From NCBI RefSeq assembly GCF_039962255.1, contig NZ_JAMPKY010000001.1:972921-1036920 (forward strand): a stretch of 64,000 bases of DNA, written 5' to 3'. The notes under the pieces are model-generated. The model was not told the origin of the DNA. It did no database searches and saw only the letters and a program-made list of their open reading frames with translations. The translations under genes and the position numbers were made by a program. Source of the stretch: Leptolyngbya subtilissima AS-A7 (GTDB lineage Bacteria; Cyanobacteriota; Cyanobacteriia; Phormidesmidales; Phormidesmidaceae). Within the stretch, counting starts at the first letter, position 1. The number at the start of each line of letters is the position of its first letter. Of this stretch, positions 16,865 to 27,897 are shown in pieces.

Positions 16865-19800
16865 ATGGCCCAGCCTCGGTCTCAGACCCCAATTACAGAA
16901 GAAGGCCCTTTGCACCAAGAAGCGGCACCGCGTGACCCAGTGAGCCTGCTGCTGCTGGTTGGGGACGGCGCTGAACGCACCCGGTTTAACCCGCCCGCTG
17001 CGATCGCCTCGCCCGCCTTTACCCTGATCGAGGCCGCTACGCTCACCCAAGCTTTGGACCTGTGGCTCACCGGCATGGCAGACTGGGCCGTCCTAGACTT
17101 AGTCTGGGCCGCAGGCAGCGGGCTAGCATTTTTGAGCGCCCTGGGCGAATGCCAGCAGCGTCCCCTGCCTGTGGTGGTGCTGGTTGGGCCTGGGCAGGAG
17201 CGCACTGCCTTAGAGGCAATGAAGCTCGGGGCCGCTGATTACCTCTTTGCAGAGGACTTCACTCCGGAAGATCTCTGGGCCAGGTTGAAGAAAGCTGGCC
17301 TAGGAGCGCAGCGAACGCTCGCCAATACCCCATATAAAGCTCGCCAGCACTACCAAAATCTGGTCGAAAACTCCCCCGATATTATTGAACGGTTTGATCG
17401 CAACCTGCGCCATCTCTACGTCAGCCCGGCGCTAACCAGAATTTTGGGTATGGATGCGGCCGCCTTTTTGGGCAAAACCTGTCGCGATCTCGGTTTTGAC
17501 GACGCCATGGTCAACGACTGGGAAGCGGCGGCGGCTGTGGTGCTAGTTACTGGAGAGAAGCAGTCGATTGAATTCACCACCCCGACGGCCAACGGCTGGC
17601 GACACTTTGAGATGGCGATCGCCCCCGAGTGGTCTAAGCAAGGCCAGATTGAGTCGTTGCTGTGTATTTCGCGCGACATTAGCGATCGCGTGGTGGCCCA
17701 GCAGACCCAGCAGCGACTGCTCACCGAGGCCCAGACGGCCCAGCGCGAAGCCCAGTCGGCGCGAGACGGGCTAGTCCGCGTGTTTGACCGCATCAACGAC
17801 GGCATTATTGCCTTTGACCGCAATTCGCGCTGCGTATACCTCAACCCCAGCGGCGAGCAAATCCTAGGGCGATCGGCGTTAAGGATCCTCGGCAACCACG
17901 TCTGGGACGAGTTCCCCGAGGCGGTGGATACCCCCATTTACGAGGTCTATCACCGCACCATTGAGCAGCAGCAGCCCGAGTTTTTGGAGTACTACTTTCC
18001 GCCCTTAGACAGCTGGTTTGAGATGCGGCTCTATCCCGACAGCAAGGGCACCACGGTCTATTTTACAGATATTAGCGATCGCAAAGCCGCCGCCGCCAGC
18101 CGCCAAAAAACCGAGCAGCTGCGCCACGAGCTAGCGCTGCTAGAACGCATCCTAGAATCAGTTTTGGCGGGCTATTGGGATATCGATTTTGTCGCCAACA
18201 CCGCCTATATGAGCCCTAGCCTCAAGCGCATGTTTGGCTACGCCGACCACGAATTGTCTGACGCCATCGACACCTGGCAAACCCTGATTTTGCCCGAGGA
18301 TTTGTCCCCCACCCTGGACAATTTCAATCAACATATTCAGAGCCACGGCCAGGTGCCTTACTACAATGAAGTGCGCTATCGCCACAAAGACGGTTCGATT
18401 GTTTGGGTGATCTGCGCTGGCCAGGTGATTGCCTGGGATGACGCCGGTCATCCCAGGCAGATGGTAGGCTGCCATGTTGACATCACCCAGCTAAAGCAGA
18501 CCGACGCACAGCTGAGAAAAAGTCGAGTTCATCTTCAGGAAGCTCAGCGCATTGGTAATCTGGGCAGTTGGGAGTTTGAAGTGGCCACCGATCGCATCAT
18601 TTGGTCAGAGCAGGTCTACCGCATTTTTGGCCTAGAAGTAGGGACCAGCCTCCTCAGTTTTGAGGCGTTGCAAAGCTGCTTCCATCCAGACGATCAAAAC
18701 CGCCACCGTCAGACCGTAGAGGCGACCCTGACGACCCACCAGCCATACGACGACGAATTTCGCATTGTGCGCGCCGATGGCAGCGAGGGCTATATCCACG
18801 CCAAGGGCGAAGCCCTGGTTGATAGCGCTGGCCAGCTCACCCACCTAACCGGCACCGTGCAAGACATTAGCGAACGCAAGCAGCACAACGCTGAGAGGCA
18901 AAACCTGTCGCTGCGCCTTTCCCTGGCCCTCGAATCAGCCCGTATTGGCATTTGGGAAAGGGTTTTAGGCACCGATGAGGTGATCTGGGATCAGTGCCTG
19001 ATTGACCTGTACGGCTTTGCTCGGTTGGGGCATCAGGCCACCTACCAAGACTGGCGAGTCCAGGTCTATGCCGACGACCTTGCGTGGGTTGAAGCCGCTG
19101 CCCAGGCTCTCATTGACAACAATAGCCCCTACGACGTGGAGTTTCGAGTCTGGCGGGGTGATGGCAGTCTAGGCTGGATTCACTCTAGCGCTCTGGTACA
19201 GCGAGACGCCCATGGCCAGCCCGTAAGCATTATCGGCATTAACTACGACATTACCGACCAAAGACAGGCCACCGTTGAGCTTGAGGACCTCTCAGCCCGG
19301 TTAACGCTAGCCTTAGAATCGGGGAGCTTTGGCTGTTGGGACTGGAATGTCGTCACCAATGACATCAACTGGGATCAGCGCCTGATCGAGCTATATGACT
19401 TTGATGAGGAACGGCCTACTACATACCAAGACTGGCGCAATCGGGTTCACAGCGACGATCTGCAGTTAGCAGAAGCGGCCCTCCAGACTGCCCTCGAAAC
19501 CGGTGCCCCTTATGACGGTGAGTTTCGCATCTGTCGCAGGGACGGCGAACTGCGTTGGATTAAGGCCACCGCATTGGTCTATCGCACCCCCGAGGGGCAG
19601 CCCCTCAGCATGGTAGGTATCAACTACGACATTACTGAGAAGAAGCGGGCAGAGACCCAACTGCAAGAGCTGTCCCTACGGCTGTCCTTGGCCCTAGAGT
19701 CGAGCAAATTGGGCAGCTGGGAGCTGGATCTGATGACTGAACAGGTCAACTGGGATCAGCGCATGTATGCCATGTATAGCCTTACCCCTAGAGAGTCAGG

Positions 19801-20770
19801 GCTGACTCTTCAAGATTGGCGTCACCGCATTTATAGCGAAGATAGGAATTGGATGGATGTCGAATTTGCCCGTATTCTTGAGGGCGATTCCCCGCCCACC
19901 CTTGAGTTTCGCATTGACCGGGGCAACGGCGAACTCCGCTGGATCAGAGCCACTGCCGTAGCCCAGTACGACTCCAACGGTCGACCCGTACGCATGATTG
20001 GGACCAACGCTGACATTACCGAGGCCAAGCAGGCTGAGCAGCATCTGCTGCGCACTACCGCCCAGCTCGAAGCCTCGAACCACGAGCTCGAGGCCTTTGC
20101 CTACTCGGTCTCCCACGACCTGCGCGCTCCGCTGCGGGCGATTGACGGGTTTAGCCGCGCCCTAGTCGAAGACTACGGCGACCAGTTTGGGGAAGAGGGG
20201 CAAGATTATTTCAGCCGCATTCGTCACAACGTCGGCCGCATGGGGCAGCTGATTGACGATCTGCTACGGCTGTCGCGGGTGTCGCGCCAGGCCATGACCT
20301 ACGTGTCCATTAACCTCAGCGCCCTGGTGCAGGAGCAGATCGATGAACTGCAGAGGGTGGATGCCGATCGCACGGCCACCGTCACCATTGCCCCCGCCCT
20401 CACCGTAACCGCCGACCCAACGCTGATGCGGGTGGCGATCGCCAACCTGGTGCAAAACGCTTGGAAATTTACGGCCCAGCAGCCCAGCGCCTGCATTGAG
20501 TTTGGGCTTGAAAGGCAGCAGGGTGAGCCCGTCTACTACCTGCGCGACAACGGCGCTGGGTTTGACATGGCCTACGCTGACAAGCTGTTTGGGGTGTTTC
20601 AGCGTCTGCACAACACCGACGAGTTTCCCGGCACCGGCATTGGCCTGGCGACGGTGCAGCGAGCGCTGCACCGTCAGGGGGGGCGGGTCTGGGCCGTCGC
20701 CGCCGTCGAGCAGGGGGCCACCTTCTACTTCACCTTGCCTCAGGCCCCAGGGGTCGAGGTGCAGCCATGA
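16865..20770 (+). CDS. Soluble multi-PAS sensor histidine kinase with degenerate receiver-like N-terminus
   Basis: This 1301-residue kinase has no membrane span. Residues 20-145 look like a receiver domain that has lost the acidic pair (VGDGAE) and the conserved lysine. Seven PAS/PAC units follow, from about residue 155 to 1060. The last three are close tandem copies, each starting [11 protein letters not shown] or similar and ending INYDIT. The kinase core has the HisKA site [17 protein letters not shown] (His1084), the N box NLVQNAWKF (about 1193) and glycine boxes DNGAGFD and [10 protein letters not shown]. This phytochrome-like core, without a chromophore GAF domain, is usual for kinases paired with Rcp1-type regulators. 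The next gene overlaps the stop by four bases (ATGA), so coupling is strong. PAS ligands are unknown. Confidence 0.92.
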   Translation: MAQPRSQTPITEEGPLHQEAAPRDPVSLLLLVGDGAERTRFNPPAAIASPAFTLIEAATLTQALDLWLTGMADWAVLDLVWAAGSGLAFLSALGECQQRPLPVVVLVGPGQERTALEAMKLGAADYLFAEDFTPEDLWARLKKAGLGAQRTLANTPYKARQHYQNLVENSPDIIERFDRNLRHLYVSPALTRILGMDAAAFLGKTCRDLGFDDAMVNDWEAAAAVVLVTGEKQSIEFTTPTANGWRHFEMAIAPEWSKQGQIESLLCISRDISDRVVAQQTQQRLLTEAQTAQREAQSARDGLVRVFDRINDGIIAFDRNSRCVYLNPSGEQILGRSALRILGNHVWDEFPEAVDTPIYEVYHRTIEQQQPEFLEYYFPPLDSWFEMRLYPDSKGTTVYFTDISDRKAAAASRQKTEQLRHELALLERILESVLAGYWDIDFVANTAYMSPSLKRMFGYADHELSDAIDTWQTLILPEDLSPTLDNFNQHIQSHGQVPYYNEVRYRHKDGSIVWVICAGQVIAWDDAGHPRQMVGCHVDITQLKQTDAQLRKSRVHLQEAQRIGNLGSWEFEVATDRIIWSEQVYRIFGLEVGTSLLSFEALQSCFHPDDQNRHRQTVEATLTTHQPYDDEFRIVRADGSEGYIHAKGEALVDSAGQLTHLTGTVQDISERKQHNAERQNLSLRLSLALESARIGIWERVLGTDEVIWDQCLIDLYGFARLGHQATYQDWRVQVYADDLAWVEAAAQALIDNNSPYDVEFRVWRGDGSLGWIHSSALVQRDAHGQPVSIIGINYDITDQRQATVELEDLSARLTLALESGSFGCWDWNVVTNDINWDQRLIELYDFDEERPTTYQDWRNRVHSDDLQLAEAALQTALETGAPYDGEFRICRRDGELRWIKATALVYRTPEGQPLSMVGINYDITEKKRAETQLQELSLRLSLALESSKLGSWELDLMTEQVNWDQRMYAMYSLTPRESGLTLQDWRHRIYSEDRNWMDVEFARILEGDSPPTLEFRIDRGNGELRWIRATAVAQYDSNGRPVRMIGTNADITEAKQAEQHLLRTTAQLEASNHELEAFAYSVSHDLRAPLRAIDGFSRALVEDYGDQFGEEGQDYFSRIRHNVGRMGQLIDDLLRLSRVSRQAMTYVSINLSALVQEQIDELQRVDADRTATVTIAPALTVTADPTLMRVAIANLVQNAWKFTAQQPSACIEFGLERQQGEPVYYLRDNGAGFDMAYADKLFGVFQRLHNTDEFPGTGIGLATVQRALHRQGGRVWAVAAVEQGATFYFTLPQAPGVEVQP

Positions 20771-21189
20771 CGGCGCTGCGCCCCATTCTGCTAGTCGAAG
20801 ACAACCCCGACGATGAGCGTCTGACCCTGCGCGCCCTGCGCCGGAGCAACCTGAGCAACACTATCGTGGTTGCCCGCAACGGCGAAGAGGCCCTGCGGCA
20901 GGTGTTTACCTCAACCCCACTACCCTGCGTGGTGCTGCTCGACCTCAAACTGCCCAAGATCGATGGGCTAGAGGTGCTGCAACAGATTCGGGCCAGCGAT
21001 CGCACCCGACTGCTGCCGGTCGTCATCCTTACCTCGTCCAGCGAAGACCGGGATATCATTGAAAGCTACAGCCTGGGAGCGAACAGCTACGTTCGCAAGC
21101 CCGTCAACATTGACGAGTTTACCGAAGCCGTGCGCCAGCTCGGCCTCTATTGGGCATTGATAAGTGAGCTGCCTCCCACTCTGCCATGA
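20767..21189 (+). CDS. Rcp1-type single-domain response regulator
   Basis: The 140-residue protein is only a receiver domain: [17 protein letters not shown] supplies the acidic cluster, [13 protein letters not shown] carries the phospho-acceptor Asp59, and [11 protein letters not shown] and YVRKPVN supply the conserved Thr/Ser and Lys. The NPDDE pattern and the length match Rcp1, the partner of cyanobacterial phytochrome-like kinases. Its start overlaps the kinase stop and its stop overlaps the next start, both by four bases. It most likely receives phosphate from the preceding kinase and acts through protein contacts, having no output domain. Confidence 0.93.
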   Translation: MTALRPILLVEDNPDDERLTLRALRRSNLSNTIVVARNGEEALRQVFTSTPLPCVVLLDLKLPKIDGLEVLQQIRASDRTRLLPVVILTSSSEDRDIIESYSLGANSYVRKPVNIDEFTEAVRQLGLYWALISELPPTLP

Positions 21190-23336
21190 CTGCTGAACCC
21201 CTAAGGGCGCTAATTGTAGAAGATTCTGACGACGATCTGCTGCTGCTGCTGCGCGAGCTACGGCGGGCGGGGTTCGCTCCTAGCTGGGTGCAGGTGCAAA
21301 CGGCAGACGACTTTCGCGCTGCCTTGGAGGCTGAGGATTGGGATGTGGTGCTGTCTGACTATCAGCTGCCCCAGTTCAACGCCCCCGCCGCCCTGGAGAT
21401 ACTGCAGCAAAGCCCCTGCGATCTGCCGTTTATCGTGATCTCGGGCACCGTGGGGGAGGCCACCGCCGTCACCATGATGCGGGCCGGAGCCCACGACTAC
21501 GTGATGAAAGACAATCTTTCTCGCCTGGCCGAGGCAGTGCGGCGCGAGGTGCGCGAGGCCCACAGCCGCCGCGACCGCCGGGCGGCGATGAGCGAGCTCG
21601 ATCGCACCCGCGAGCTGCTGCACCTAGCCATTGAGGGCTCTGGCATTGGCATCTGGGATTGGCAGGTGCAAACCGGGGAAGTCTGGACCAGCGATCGCTG
21701 TGCGGCGCTCATGGGCTATAGCACCGCCGACCTCGGCCCCGCCCGCATCGACACCTGGCAGCGGTTTGTCCACCCTGACGACTGGGGCCACAAAAAGGTC
21801 GCTCTGCAGCGCCACTTTGAGGGCGACACCCCCGCCTACAACTGCGAGTTTCGGCTGCGCCACCGCCAGGGCCACTGGGTGTGGGTGCTCGACCGAGGCA
21901 AAGTCGTCGAGTGGGATGACGCCCGCCGCCCCCTGCGCATGAGCGGCACGTATACCGATATCACCGAGCGGCGGCTGGCCGAGGCTGAGCACCGCCGCGT
22001 GGCCGATCAGATGCTGTTCAACAGCCTCCACGATGCCCTCACCCAGCTGCCCAACCGCAACTTTTTGATGCAGCGGCTTGAACTGGCCATTCAGCGCTGC
22101 CAGCGCGGTAGCCAGCGCCAGTTTGCGGTCTTGTTTCTCGATTTAGACCACTTCAAAGTGATCAACGACAGCCTCGGCCACTTGACGGGAGATGAGGTGC
22201 TAGTGCTGGTGGCCCAGAAGCTGCGATCGCTGATTCGCACCAGTGATCTAGCCGCTCGTCTCGGGGGTGACGAGTTTGTGCTGCTGCTCGAAGACATCGA
22301 CACCCTGCACGAGCCCGTGCGCATTGCCGAACGGCTGCTGCAAGAGCTGCAAGTGCCCCTAACTGTAGGCGGGCACAACGTCTTTCTCAACGCCAGCATC
22401 GGCATTGTGATGGGTGTGGGCGATTACCACAGCCCCTCCGACTCCCTGCGCGACGCCGATATTGCCATGTATCGGGCCAAGGCTCAGGGGCGAGGCCGTT
22501 ACGTGGTGTTTAACGAGTCAATGCACCTGCAAGCCCTACAGCGGCTTCAGCTCGAGCAGGAGCTGCGCGACGCCATTGATCGCGATCAGCTGGTGCTTTA
22601 CTACCAACCCATTTTTCAGCTCAAGACCAAGGAGATCTCAGGGTTTGAGGCTCTGGTGCGGTGGCAGCACCCCACCCGCGGCTTCATTTCCCCCGATAGT
22701 TTTATCCCCATCGCTGAAGAGACTGGGCTGATTGTCCCCCTCGATCGCTGGGTCTTGACCCAAGCTACCCAGCAGCTAGCAATCTGGCACCAGCGCTACC
22801 CCCACCGAGCCGATCTGACGGTGAGCGTCAATTTTTCGGTCAAAGACCTACTGCGCGCCGATCTGCTTAGTGATCTCACCCGCATCTTAGGGCAAACCGG
22901 ACTTCAAGGCCACCACCTCAACCTCGAAATTACCGAAAGCACCCTGATCGAAGACATACAGGCCATGGTAACGATTTTGCAGCAGCTCAAACACCACGGC
23001 TTTACCGTCACCATCGACGACTTTGGCACCGGCTATTCGTCCCTCAGCTACCTGCACCAGCTCCCCGTCGACGCTCTCAAGATCGATCGCTCCTTTGTCA
23101 TGGCCATGGAGGCCAACCGCCGTAACTCTGACATTGTGGAGACCATTATTACGCTGAGCAATCGCCTGGGAATGGCCGCGATCGCCGAAGGGGTCGAAAC
23201 CGAGGCCCAGCTTTGCCACCTGCAACACCTGAGCTGCGAGCTAGGCCAGGGTTACTGGTTTGCCAAACCCCTGCCCGCAGAAGAGGCCGAAACCCTGCTG
23301 CTGTCAACCCCCGCTAGCACTGCGGCTATACTCTAG
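21186..23336 (+). CDS. Response regulator with PAS, GGDEF and EAL domains (c-di-GMP turnover)
   Basis: The 716-residue protein starts with a receiver domain ([12 protein letters not shown], phospho-acceptor Asp58 in [10 protein letters not shown]), then one PAS/PAC unit (about 135-265). A GGDEF domain follows with an intact GGDEF at 360-364 and an inhibitory RTSD five residues before it. The C-terminal EAL domain has EAL at 488-490, [13 protein letters not shown] and KIDRSF. Both the diguanylate cyclase and the phosphodiesterase half therefore look catalytically competent, so the net output is undecided by sequence. It should be switched by phosphorylation within the kinase/Rcp1/REC relay encoded just upstream. 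It starts inside the stop codon of the Rcp1-like gene. It is cytoplasmic. Confidence 0.93.
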   Translation: MTAEPLRALIVEDSDDDLLLLLRELRRAGFAPSWVQVQTADDFRAALEAEDWDVVLSDYQLPQFNAPAALEILQQSPCDLPFIVISGTVGEATAVTMMRAGAHDYVMKDNLSRLAEAVRREVREAHSRRDRRAAMSELDRTRELLHLAIEGSGIGIWDWQVQTGEVWTSDRCAALMGYSTADLGPARIDTWQRFVHPDDWGHKKVALQRHFEGDTPAYNCEFRLRHRQGHWVWVLDRGKVVEWDDARRPLRMSGTYTDITERRLAEAEHRRVADQMLFNSLHDALTQLPNRNFLMQRLELAIQRCQRGSQRQFAVLFLDLDHFKVINDSLGHLTGDEVLVLVAQKLRSLIRTSDLAARLGGDEFVLLLEDIDTLHEPVRIAERLLQELQVPLTVGGHNVFLNASIGIVMGVGDYHSPSDSLRDADIAMYRAKAQGRGRYVVFNESMHLQALQRLQLEQELRDAIDRDQLVLYYQPIFQLKTKEISGFEALVRWQHPTRGFISPDSFIPIAEETGLIVPLDRWVLTQATQQLAIWHQRYPHRADLTVSVNFSVKDLLRADLLSDLTRILGQTGLQGHHLNLEITESTLIEDIQAMVTILQQLKHHGFTVTIDDFGTGYSSLSYLHQLPVDALKIDRSFVMAMEANRRNSDIVETIITLSNRLGMAAIAEGVETEAQLCHLQHLSCELGQGYWFAKPLPAEEAETLLLSTPASTAAIL

Positions 23337-23338
23337 CC

Positions 23339-23671
23339 CTACTCTGGAAAGAAAAAGTCGGTGGGCTCTTCGTCCTCTTCGGCGGCAATATAGCTGCGGT
23401 AATACTCCTCTAGCTCTGCTGCCCCAATGGAGCGTTCGGAGGGGTTCTCAAAAAATGTTTTCACCTTCAGGTAGCGCCGCAACCCCTCGGCCCCAGCATC
23501 GTGCTGGGTAGCCGCTTTAAAGTCGTCGGGGAAGGTGTCGCTAATCTGCAGCCACGCCTCTTCTAAAACATCCTCCACGTCTTCGTTGGGGGCGCTCTCA
23601 ATTAATGCCTCTAGCCCATCGAGAATGTCAATCAGCTTGAGAATCTCTGGAATTTTCTCCGAATCAGACAT
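23339..23671 (-). CDS. Acidic conserved protein of unknown function
   Basis: The 110-residue product is very acidic and mostly helical, with a tail EEDEEPTDFFFPE. It has no signal, membrane helix, cysteine motif or recognised domain. The start at 23671 (MSDSEK) is chosen over one four codons earlier because the internal ATG begins the acidic helical region; neither has a strong ribosome-binding site. It ends two bases after the stop of the convergent GGDEF-EAL gene. The 18-bp-arm palindrome at 23749-23798 lies upstream of it. The codon use and composition look genuine, but no function can be offered. Confidence 0.6.
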   Translation of the reverse strand: MSDSEKIPEILKLIDILDGLEALIESAPNEDVEDVLEEAWLQISDTFPDDFKAATQHDAGAEGLRRYLKVKTFFENPSERSIGAAELEEYYRSYIAAEEDEEPTDFFFPE

Positions 23672-23748
23672 TGAGCCGTGCATGGATAGCGCTAAACAAC
23701 CGCGAATGCTTAGGAAAATCTTAGTGGAGTATGGACCCGATTGATCGA

Positions 23749-23798
23749 CCCTAGGCGGGAGAATCTATCTGCTAGCAGACAGATTCTCCCGCCTAGGG
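23749..23798. repeat. Perfect 18-bp inverted repeat
   Basis: CCCTAGGCGGGAGAATCT at 23749-23766 is matched perfectly by its complement at 23781-23798. The 14-base centre contains the further palindrome GCTAGC. It lies between two genes on the minus strand, 27 bases after the stop of the upstream one (23825). It could terminate that transcript, although no T-run follows in either direction. Confidence 0.75.
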
Positions 23799-23824
23799 TA
23801 CTGCCATAGTCCAAAAAAATCACC

Positions 23825-25816
23825 CTAAGGCATAGTTATGCCGCCTTGGGGCTCTAGGGCGGCGCGCCACTCGCGCAGGCGCAGCTGGGCTTGGGCATAG
23901 GCTTCAGTTTGGGCGGGCACGGCTTCGGCCAAGGTAATTGCCCGGCTGGGGTTGGTCATGGCTTCGGTTTCAGCCAGGCGCAAAATGTCCCAACTCCAGC
24001 GGGTGAGGGCCTGGGTGGCCTCGGTCCGTTGGGAGCTGCTCTCGGGCACCTGCTGAGCTAGCCGTATCGCATCCACTAGGGCACCTACGGTACCCGACTG
24101 AGCCACCTGGTAGGCCTGCTGCAATAGCTGTTGTCCCTGGAGCTGACCTCGCCAGGTTTGAATGTTGGCCTGGGCATCGCTGTGCAGAGCGCGGCCTGAG
24201 CCAATGCGCGAGGCTACCGCCACGGCTTCAGCTAATCGACCCTGGGCGGCAAGCTGACGAGCCTGACCCAGCAGAGGACCGTCTTCGGCCCGCTGGAGGT
24301 CGGCCCGCCACTGGCCAATCTCTCCCTGGGCTTCGTCGTAGAGGGCGCGGCCAGAGCCAATCTGGCGGGCAGTGGCGATCGCCCCAGCCAGATCCCCGAC
24401 CTGGGCCTGCTGCTGCGCCTGGCTGAGAATAGGCCGATCTTCGCTGGTTTCGATCTGACTCCGCCAGCGGCTAATTTGATCCTCAGCGTCATCCCAGGCG
24501 GGGTTGGCGCTGGACACTTTTTGGGCCTCAATGATGGCGGCCTGGAGGTCGGCGATGGTGCCGGGGGTCGCCACCTGTCGGGCCCACTCTAGCTGCGATC
24601 GCCCCTCCACTTCCTCCTGCCAGCGGCGCATCAGGCCTTGGGCCTTATTGTAGAGGGGGCGATCGGCCCCAATACTTTGGAGCCGCACAATGGCTCCCTC
24701 CAGTCCGCTAATGCCGCCCTGCCACGACAGCTGGGTGGCGTCGATCAGAGTGCGCATGTCAGCAATCTCGGCTCCCATGTTCAGCGCCGCTGGAATTGCC
24801 TCTAGCATTTGCCCTGCTGCCTCGGCGTCGCGCCGCTCTAAGGCAGATTCAGCCATATCCAGCAGGTCGCGCCCAAACTGGCGAATTACCGTCTGCGCTT
24901 CAGCGTAGACCGGGCTCTTGCTATCGATGCCCTGGGCGATCTTCAAGGCCTCCTGCATGGCTTTGAGCGTGCCCTGACGGGCTAGCTCTTTGGCCTTGCC
25001 CAGTGTGTTGAGGTCTTCGCGGGCGGCGGTAATTTTAGCGGTCAGCTCGTCGTATTTGGTGGTTTGCCAGTGGGTGTTGTCTACGTCTAGTAGCTGAATG
25101 GCTTTGGCAAAGGCATCCTGAAAGGCCAACGCCTTGAGGTCAGCCTCGGCAGCCTGGTAGATGGTTTCAGCCTCTTTCCAGATCTGGTTCCAGTCGCTGA
25201 CCTGCTGGCTGACGAGCTGGGCGGCAGCGGTGTGGTTGGGAATGCGCTGGGCGATCGCGATCGCCTCAGCCAAATCGCCTGCCTGAAACGTGTTCTCGGC
25301 CAGCGCCAAAATCTTTTCAGACCAGTCTTCAATGCGCAGGTCGATCTCGCCTCGCAGCGGGTGATCGGAAGGTAGGGATTCCAGTAGGGCGATCGCCTCT
25401 AAATAGCCCTCTACCGTAGCCTGCTCGGCGTAGGCTTCGGCACACTGCAATCGGGTTGTTGCCGACGCGGTCGGCCAAAAAATCGCCCGACAGTTGGGCA
25501 AGTTAGGAATCCGAAATAGGCTGATGGCCGACATCGCCCCCACCCCAGACACCAGCACCAGAACCCCTACCGACCAGACTGGCCAAGTTTTTGCCAGCCG
25601 CTGCACCAAGGCACGACGCGGCCGCGGCTGCACAGGAGCCGCAGGAGCCGCCACAGCACTGTGATCGGTCCGCTGCCGCAGTTCGGCCAGGGGATCATAG
25701 CGAGGCGACCCTGGCTCGCGAACGGGGAGCCCCGGGGGCAGCGGCACAGGTCGAGAAGACCCATGGGTTGGCCCTGGATAAATTGGTCGCTCAGAGGTGT
25801 CTTGGTCCGAAGCCAT
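23825..25816 (-). CDS. Single-span protein with helical repeats (cyanobacterial, unknown role)
   Basis: The 663-residue protein has a proline-rich cytoplasmic head (residues 1-75), one membrane helix (WSVGVLVLVSGVGAMSAISLF, about 84-104) and a long helical region with degenerate repeats of about 45 residues. A typical repeat is LAQQAQVGDLAGAIATARQ, then IGSGRALYDEAQGEIGQWR. The YDEAQ..I..W spacing recurs at least seven times and resembles TPR-like or Sel1-like solenoids. Such proteins are often mislabelled as chromosome segregation ATPases, but no Walker motif is present. The minus-strand gene at 28781 has the same architecture. The role may be an envelope scaffold; this is inference. Confidence 0.7.
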   Translation of the reverse strand: MASDQDTSERPIYPGPTHGSSRPVPLPPGLPVREPGSPRYDPLAELRQRTDHSAVAAPAAPVQPRPRRALVQRLAKTWPVWSVGVLVLVSGVGAMSAISLFRIPNLPNCRAIFWPTASATTRLQCAEAYAEQATVEGYLEAIALLESLPSDHPLRGEIDLRIEDWSEKILALAENTFQAGDLAEAIAIAQRIPNHTAAAQLVSQQVSDWNQIWKEAETIYQAAEADLKALAFQDAFAKAIQLLDVDNTHWQTTKYDELTAKITAAREDLNTLGKAKELARQGTLKAMQEALKIAQGIDSKSPVYAEAQTVIRQFGRDLLDMAESALERRDAEAAGQMLEAIPAALNMGAEIADMRTLIDATQLSWQGGISGLEGAIVRLQSIGADRPLYNKAQGLMRRWQEEVEGRSQLEWARQVATPGTIADLQAAIIEAQKVSSANPAWDDAEDQISRWRSQIETSEDRPILSQAQQQAQVGDLAGAIATARQIGSGRALYDEAQGEIGQWRADLQRAEDGPLLGQARQLAAQGRLAEAVAVASRIGSGRALHSDAQANIQTWRGQLQGQQLLQQAYQVAQSGTVGALVDAIRLAQQVPESSSQRTEATQALTRWSWDILRLAETEAMTNPSRAITLAEAVPAQTEAYAQAQLRLREWRAALEPQGGITMP

Positions 25817-25930
25817 GCCCGCTTCCTGAGAGTGGCTCGCTGCTAGCCAATGGAAGGATTAAACCCGCCCAGCTAGAGGCGCAGTGAAAGTCAGCCCTAG
25901 TATAGCCATGTCTTGAATAAACGCAATGCC

Positions 25931-26323
25931 CTAGCCGCCCACTTGGTCTTTGTACTCGTCGGCGGTGAGGGCGTCATCGAGATCGTCGAGGTCGGTGGCT
26001 CTGATTTTAACCAACCAGCCGTCGCCGTAGGGGTCATCGCCAATCTGCTCGGGCGCTTCAACCAGCGCCTCGTTGCGCTCTAGCACCTCGCCAGAAACCG
26101 GCGATTTCAGCTCTTCTACCGCCTTGACCGACTCCACCGTGCCAAACTTTTCGCCTTTTTCGACGCTGTCACCGATCTCAGGCAGTTCTAAGAAGACAAT
26201 GTCACCCATTTGGTCGATCGCAAAGGCGGTAATTCCCACGGTAACAATGCCCTCGTCATCATCGGCGCGGGCATATTCGTGACTGTCGAGATATTTTAGG
26301 GTTTCGGGATATTCAAATGCCAT
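25931..26323 (-). CDS. gcvH: Glycine cleavage system H protein
   Basis: The 130-residue protein has the full lipoyl-domain fold and the lipoylation site [19 protein letters not shown] with Lys67. It shuttles the aminomethyl group from glycine between P protein (decarboxylase) and T protein, and is reoxidised by L protein. In cyanobacteria this is essential for photorespiratory glycine breakdown. Length and motif spacing are standard. It lies downstream of gcvT on the same strand, with a 261-base gap that holds a repeat element. gcvP is not in the window. Confidence 0.97.
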   Translation of the reverse strand: MAFEYPETLKYLDSHEYARADDDEGIVTVGITAFAIDQMGDIVFLELPEIGDSVEKGEKFGTVESVKAVEELKSPVSGEVLERNEALVEAPEQIGDDPYGDGWLVKIRATDLDDLDDALTADEYKDQVGG

Positions 26324-26434
26324 GGCGTAACCTCATATCGCCCCAGGAAGAGTAGTTTGTAGCGCAGCTACCGTGCAGAGTTGATAGATCCAGTGTCAGT
26401 GTGCCACGAGTCAGCAGTTTTGGAGCAGGGAATG

Positions 26435-26580
26435 GGGAGATGAGTGGATGGATGGATGGGTAGGGAGTGGGGGGTGAAGGGGGAGGGAGGGGAGATGGGA
26501 AGAGAGTTCTGAAATCATTCAAACCTCAACGTTCAACATTCAAAACTTTCCTTCTTCACCTCCCCCACACCCTCACATTC
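26435..26580. repeat. Composite repeat between gcvT and gcvH
   Basis: A G-rich stretch (GGGAGATGAGTGGATGGATGG and onward, in the GGGTGGATGGGT style) is followed by GAGAGTTCTGAAATCATTC and ACATTCAAAACTTTCCTTC. A pyrimidine-rich stretch (CACCTCCCCCACACCCTCAC) closes it. The arms are complementary, giving a long imperfect hairpin. The inner part matches the GTTTTGAGT-type elements at 31683-31798 and 34633-34733. Confidence 0.6.
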
Positions 26581-26584
26581 TTTC

Positions 26585-27691
26585 TTACTTCGCCCGATAA
26601 AAAGGCCGCTTCACCACCGTCGCCGCCTGGGGTTCACCGCGCACTTCGACCTCAAGAGCCTGCCCCACTTTAGCCAGGGGAGCGGCGACGTAGGCTAGGG
26701 CAATGGGGATATTTAGCGTAGGGGCGAGGGTGCCGCTGGTGACGGTGCCGATGCGATCGCCCTGGTAAATCACCGGGTAATCGTGGCGGGCGATGTGGCG
26801 GCCTGCCATGGCTAAGCCTACCAGGCGGCGGCTGACGCCCTTGGCTCGCTGCTGCTCAAGCACCGAGCGCCCGATAAAATCCCCCTTTTCGTCTAGGTGC
26901 ACCAGCCAACCTAAGCCCGCCTCCAGTGGACTGGTAGTGTCATCAATGTCTTGGCCGTAGAGGGCCATGGCGGCCTCCAATCGCAGGGTATCGCGCGCCC
27001 CGAGGCCGCAGGGGACAGCACCGGCCTCGATCAGGGTCTGCCATAGGGCCAGGGCCGTGGCGGGGTCAGTCATGATTTCAAAGCCGTCTTCACCGGTATA
27101 GCCGGTGCGGGCAACCCAGGCTGGCTGTCCCAATAGGGCCGTGTCTTGGTGGGCGAAGCGGCCCAGAGCATTCAAGTCGAGGGCTGTGTGTGGCTGGAGC
27201 AGGGCAGCGGCGGCAGGCCCCTGGATAGAGATTAGGGCGCGATCGCGCGATTCATCCACCAAATTTATCCCCGTACCAGCCAGATGCTCCAGCAGCCAGG
27301 CTTTGTCTTTGTCGGTGGTGGCCGCGTTGACAATTAGCGCTACAGTCTCCGAACTCGTTTCTGAGCTAGCGGGTGGCGACTTGAGGTAGACGATCAGATC
27401 GTCGACAATGCCGCCCTTGGGGTTGAGCAGCACTGTGTACTGCGCCTGGCCCTGGGTGAGTCGCCCTAAGTTGGAGGGCACTAAGGTTTGCAGAGCAGCA
27501 ATTACTCCCACCCCCCGTAGCTCAAACTTGCCCATGTGAGAGATGTCGAATAGCCCAGCGCGCTGCCGCACCGCCTGGTGCTCTTGCTTGATGCCGCCAA
27601 ACTGCACGGGCATTGACCACCCAGCAAACTCAGTCATGCGCGCCTTTTGAGCGACGCAGGCAGAATAGAGAGGCGTTTGCAATAGTGTCAT
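26585..27691 (-). CDS. gcvT: Glycine cleavage system aminomethyltransferase (T protein)
   Basis: The 368-residue protein matches GcvT along its length. It begins TPLYSACVAQKARMTEFAGWSMPVQF, continues with GLFDISHMGKFELRG, has the folate-binding blocks ALISIQGPAAAALLQ and TGYTGEDGFEIM, and the ALYGQDIDDTTSPLEAGLGW block, and ends with EVRGEPQAATVVKRPFYRAK. It transfers the methylene group from the aminomethyl-lipoyl H protein to tetrahydrofolate and releases ammonia. It precedes gcvH on the same strand. I looked upstream (27692-27897, minus-strand sense) for a glycine riboswitch and did not recognise one. Confidence 0.97.
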   Translation of the reverse strand: MTLLQTPLYSACVAQKARMTEFAGWSMPVQFGGIKQEHQAVRQRAGLFDISHMGKFELRGVGVIAALQTLVPSNLGRLTQGQAQYTVLLNPKGGIVDDLIVYLKSPPASSETSSETVALIVNAATTDKDKAWLLEHLAGTGINLVDESRDRALISIQGPAAAALLQPHTALDLNALGRFAHQDTALLGQPAWVARTGYTGEDGFEIMTDPATALALWQTLIEAGAVPCGLGARDTLRLEAAMALYGQDIDDTTSPLEAGLGWLVHLDEKGDFIGRSVLEQQRAKGVSRRLVGLAMAGRHIARHDYPVIYQGDRIGTVTSGTLAPTLNIPIALAYVAAPLAKVGQALEVEVRGEPQAATVVKRPFYRAK

Positions 27692-27897
27692 GGGGGGAAT
27701 TCTAGGGCCATCCAGTAGTGTACTGAGAAAACCTCTGACTGATTAGGGCTTTATACCCTTGCCGCCCCAGAGTCTTTTGGTAAAGGTATGAAGGTCTGTG
27801 GTTACACAATGTTGCCATGTCGTTTTGTGCAGTGGTGGCATGGCATTAGCGGTAAGCCCAACTACCTACCGCAGGTGTAACGCGTGTTCCCTTAATT

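Noticed and set aside
27692..27897. Glycine riboswitch upstream of gcvT
   Set aside because: The minus-strand leader lacks recognisable tandem glycine aptamer motifs; only a weak CTCTG/CAGAG pairing was seen.
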